From Prinia subflava (lineage: Eukaryota > Chordata > Aves > Passeriformes > Cisticolidae), in the NCBI RefSeq assembly GCF_021018805.1, contig NC_086248.1, positions 60,397,985 to 60,461,984 on the forward strand: DNA of 64,000 nt. The letters run 5' to 3'. Below the pieces are notes generated by a model that searched no databases, was not told the origin of the DNA, and saw only the letters and a program-made list of their open reading frames with translations. Below are positions 60,661 through 64,000 of this stretch, piece by piece; the first letter of the stretch is position 1, and each line of letters begins with the position of its first letter. The position numbers and the translations under genes were made by a program.

Positions 60661-61353
60661 GTTTAAATTAAAATAATGTGCAGGTCGTAATCTTGGAATT
60701 GGGCTTTAGAGCCTCCTTTTTCACCTCTCAAGTGGGGCTATTACAAAACAGGTACAAATAGCCAGAGCCAGGCATTTCAAGCCACAGTTTGAAAAACAGG
60801 ATATTTCTGTAAATGGAGAAAACAGAAGGACTTAGAAAAAAGGAAACTATGTTTCACATGCACTGCTGATAAATCTCTCAATGTAAAAGAGAAGCACTTC
60901 TATGCCTTTGATAATTGTGCAGGGGGATAACACTCCATTTGGCAAGAAAAAAAGGAAGCACAACTCAAAAAAGCACTTATCTCCTTGTCCTGACATATGA
61001 TTATTGGTGGATGACTACTGCGTGTAACAGGGATGCCCAAAGAACGGAGAAATCTTCTTTCAGCAAAAGAGCTGCCCCACTTCAGTGAAAGGGAGCTGAC
61101 GGTCTCAGCTATTGCAGAAGGTCACAGTGGCAGGCCAGGAAAGGCACAAGATGTGACATGGCCCTCCTGAACACACAGCAGGCATAAGTGACATTGCTAT
61201 GCTGACCGCCTGGGGAAGGGGACATAAGCTGAAGCAGCACAGGAAGCTGAATGCAGGAAGCGCAGGAGCAGAGAACAGGAGTTCATTTTTGGAAGTGCTT
61301 CCACAGGGTTAGCAAGTTAATTAGTTGCACAGCACGGACCCAGCCACCATGCC
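60661..61353. other. Unique noncoding sequence
   Basis: No gene or repeat recognised. The last 150 bases lead into the doubtful open frame at 61354. Confidence 0.5.
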
Positions 61354-61629
61354 ATGAAGCCTTTTTTATTAAATCTGCTTATTTTTGGACTCTCTGTTGC
61401 CAATTCAGCTGCTACTGGCCAAGCCAATCAGAGAGAGAACACTGCTCCTCCGGGCACAGGTGGACACCCACAGCTGACACTTGCACCTGAGCCAGCCACC
61501 TCAGGCCCCTTTACTGATAATGCAGAGAAAGATTTTCCTTGGGGAAACACTTCCTCTCTTCCCAGAACTGATGGAGAAAATGGAACAAATTATTTGCACC
61601 CAACAAGTGCTTGTTTCATTCCACCCTGA
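61354..61629 (+). other. Doubtful 91-codon open frame with signal-peptide-like start
   Basis: The frame begins MKPFLLNLLIFGLSVANSA, a lysine followed by a hydrophobic core and small residues, like a secretory signal peptide. The rest is Pro/Thr/Ser/Gly-rich with two N-glycosylation sequons (NTS at residues 65-67, NGT at 76-78), like a small mucin-type ectodomain. An overlapping upstream ATG with a good Kozak context (GCCACCATG, 61349) codes only Met-Pro-stop, which would suppress this start. A splice-acceptor-like run ending CCAATTCAG (about 61408) lies inside. I recognise no family. In 64 kb of noncoding DNA, a frame this long with a hydrophobic start is not surprising by chance. Confidence 0.15.
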
Positions 61630-61735
61630 AGTCAGGAGAAAGGACATTTCTCATGCCCTCCACCCTGCAGAATAGGTCAGTGAATCTGCTCTTGCAGAGC
61701 ACTTCAAAATTTAAAAAATAATTCAACACAAAGAC

Positions 61736-61808
61736 ATAAAAATAGTAAAAATAAAAATAGTAAAAAAAATAGTAAAAATAAAAATAAAAATAAAAATAAA
61801 AATAAAAC
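61736..61808 (+). repeat. (AAAAT)n / AAAATAG A-rich simple repeat
   Basis: About 73 bases made of AAAAATAGT-like and then AAAAAT units. Minus-strand frames across it read Tyr/Phe repeats and are artefacts. Confidence 0.85.
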
Positions 61809-62999
61809 AATCAGACAAAAAAACCAAAAAACAGCCTGTAAAAATTAAAGCTGTTTACCCACAACTGGGCCTTGAAGACATACAACCCTACCTATGCTAG
61901 CTCATCACTAGGCACCATAAGTTACCAGTTTACACAATGGCATACTAACTTGACTTCCCAGATCAAAGCACCTGATCCAGAGGGAAAGACTGGGAAGGTA
62001 AAAAAAGACATGTGAACAGCAGGTGAGCAGGCATGGGGTAAAGAACCAGGAAAGGCAGAGAGAGCAGTGGAAAATAGTATCAGAGACTGAAAGAAAAAAG
62101 TAGAAGCTGCAACATTATAGACCTGCTTCGCTCCTGAACTCTTCTCTTTCCTCTCCAAGTCTTTTCCCCATCCATGCTGACCCTCGCTTCTCTTCCACTT
62201 TGTGCATCCATTGCAACTCAACTCACTCCTTCACCTGCAGAGTCATTGCCACCCACAGAAAATTCCTCTAAACATCAGCCTGGAGTTCATTCTGGAGCAA
62301 AGGGGGGCCTGAAATAGCTCCTGCTGACACCCTGCTCTTGCAGATAAATAACTCAGCGCTCACTAGAGCTGGGACTGGAGTCCAAGTCCTCTGGCATTTT
62401 TATGAAACTCTAGCTGTTCCTCACCCTGCTTTTCAAAAAACACATGAAATGGAATGGCTTGTTCCGGGGCAAATGACACAATGGTGCTAAACGGCATGAT
62501 TTGTTTGTTTGTTTCATCCCAGGAGGGGAGGAGGAGGGAAGGAATGTATATTTGATCTAATCCAAACCAATTTTTTTGTTGCTGTTGTTTCTGCTAAACT
62601 CTAAAAAAAAAAAAAAATCAGTGGTTTGAACTGACCTACACAAAACAAGTTTGAGGGGAAAAGAGAGATACTAGACTCCATTTTACTCTCAAGTCTCATT
62701 TGACCCTCTGACACCTCAGCCTGAGAGGAACTCACTTACGAAACCCAGCATTCAGAAATAAATTTTAAAAACAGCCCAAGCTGCCCCACATTCAGAAGAA
62801 AAGCTGTTTATTTACTCTGCCTTCTCTTGCAGTGCCTGTATGCTTGTGTCAGAGTGTGCTCTGAATTGCCCACTGACCTACATTCCCCGGGACATGAAGC
62901 TGTGCCTCGCTGCTGCAGGGCTCGGCAGCACCCCTTGCCCTGGCCCTGCACTCCCTCTCCAGCGTTGCACCAGCTCTTCCAGCAACACTCTGCATAAGT
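61809..62999. other. Unique noncoding sequence
   Basis: No supported gene. A poly-A run lies near 62604-62618. GC-richer sequence at 62820-62990 has short frames on both strands (64-80 codons) with no recognisable domains. Confidence 0.5.
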
Positions 63000-63240
63000 G
63001 GATAATGTCTCAGGCCACCGAAGCATGCTTTTAAATGGATAGCCAGCCAAGTGTATATTAATTAAACGTAAAAGTTCTATTTATTGCCAAACACAGGGGG
63101 ATTACACAGACAACAAGTGGCGGAAAGTACTCCAAAATGTTCTCACCCCTTTAATTACTATGCTATAGTTAGCCCAGAGAGCTGATGTATAATCAGCACT
63201 GCTGTACGCACTGTTTACAGCAAGCACTCAGGAGAAACAC
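63000..63240. promoter_or_regulatory. Candidate conserved noncoding element
   Basis: Dense regulatory-looking words without open frames: GCATGCTTTTAAATGG, GTATATTAATTAAACG, TTATTGCCAAACACAGG, CCTTTAATTACTATGC and GATGTATAATCAGCAC. Inference only; conservation not tested. Confidence 0.25.
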
Positions 63241-64000
63241 ACTTACTTCACGGCCTCTCTGAGCAGCTGCCACGTTTGGAGGGGCAGGAGGAACACAGAA
63301 GGCAGCGAAGGACCCTTTGCTTTATCTCCTCCCCTCGATGCTGCACTTTTCCAGCACCCTGCTGTGCTCCCAGGTCCCTGGGGGCTTTTGCCACCAGCCT
63401 GTGACCCCCTCAGCAGTGCTTCCAGTCCATCACACCAAACCTCCCATAGTGCCCAGCATGTACCTCTCCCAGAGCTGCCACCATGGAAGTTAATTACCAT
63501 TGCACCACTCCTTGCTGCTGGCCGATTTTAGAGCTGGGCATCTTAGGAGTTTGAATTTATTTTATCCTTCATGTTTTGTGTGCTCACGGCTCATGCATTT
63601 CACAGGCAAGCTGAGCAGGCAAGTGAAGAAGCCAGGAAGATTTGGATCCCCAAGAAGCTGATCCTGTTCCCCTGAGTCTGTCACTGGGACCAACCACTTG
63701 AATTCAGAGAGATCAGTGCTAGATGTGGCAATGTGATTGTACTCAGTTCTTCTAAGGGCAGCTCACCAAAAGTGTATCTTCTTTATAAAACTGAAGATGA
63801 AAAAATCAGCAAAATACGGTGAAAAATTAATAGCCCAGTTTGAAAAAGTCTTGTTCTCACTCACACATACCACTACACAGAGTTAATAGCAGTGACCTCT
63901 GTGCTCCTCTGTTTCCCTGTCTCCCAGCAGTGCCTCACAAGCTGTAGCATATTGCTGTCTGCTACTCAACCTGGCTGCCTTCAGCACTGGCAGCTCATTT
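63241..64000. other. Unique noncoding sequence
   Basis: No gene or repeat seen up to the end of the window. The only frame of note is an 85-codon minus-strand one without recognisable domain. Confidence 0.5.

Noticed and set aside
1..64000. CRISPR arrays, tRNA or rRNA genes, bacterial operons, defence systems or phage.
   Set aside because: No regularly spaced direct repeats, no cloverleaf with recognisable A/B boxes, and no long coding frames. The DNA is clearly vertebrate.

Overview
The window is vertebrate nuclear DNA with no convincing protein-coding gene, RNA gene or complete exon. Two features point to a bird, most likely a songbird (Passeriformes). There are two 5'-truncated CR1 LINE copies that still encode the CR1 reverse-transcriptase C-terminus ([11 protein letters not shown] and [11 protein letters not shown]). 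There are also solo long terminal repeats (LTRs) of the abundant avian family that begins TGTGCTGGTTT and ends GGGTTAAACCATGACA. Repeat density is low and composition is AT-leaning, which suits a bird intergenic desert or a very long intron. No operons, ribosome binding sites, CRISPR arrays or other prokaryotic features are present.

Layout. 1-979: unique sequence. 980-1595: complete solo LTR with a perfect 5-bp target duplication. 1596-7964: unique sequence with an ancient amniote repeat near 2343-2440. 7965-9066: CR1 on the plus strand carrying an internal perfect palindrome. 9067-23386: mostly unique, with a weak acidic exon-like stretch (14014-14085), a G/T-rich tract (17181-17332), an A-rich tract (20819-20877) and enhancer-like stretches (15820-16140, 21720-22110). 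23387-23952: near-complete solo LTR, plus strand. 23953-34239: unique, with a perfect 17-bp hairpin (29024-29062). 34240-34574: fold-back copy of the same LTR family, minus strand. 38003-38803: second CR1, minus strand. 40725-51420: mostly unique, with a CpG-enriched block (43331-44362) and several homeodomain/octamer-rich stretches that look like conserved noncoding elements. 52051-52289: (GTTA)n interrupted by a (GTTG)n core. 55020-55690: another enhancer-like stretch. 55993-56649: uninterrupted 657-bp homopyrimidine tract built of three different repeats. 60583-60660: another ancient repeat fragment. 61354-61629: a short open frame with a signal-peptide-like start, of doubtful reality. 63000-63240: last enhancer-like stretch.

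No genes act together here. What can be supported is a set of transposon remnants, simple repeats able to adopt non-B DNA, short-loop palindromes that look like template-switch products, and candidate regulatory elements whose conservation could not be tested. I found no previously undescribed gene system. The most unusual physical features are the 657-bp homopyrimidine tract, the nested tetranucleotide array, the 17-bp hairpin and the fold-back LTR.
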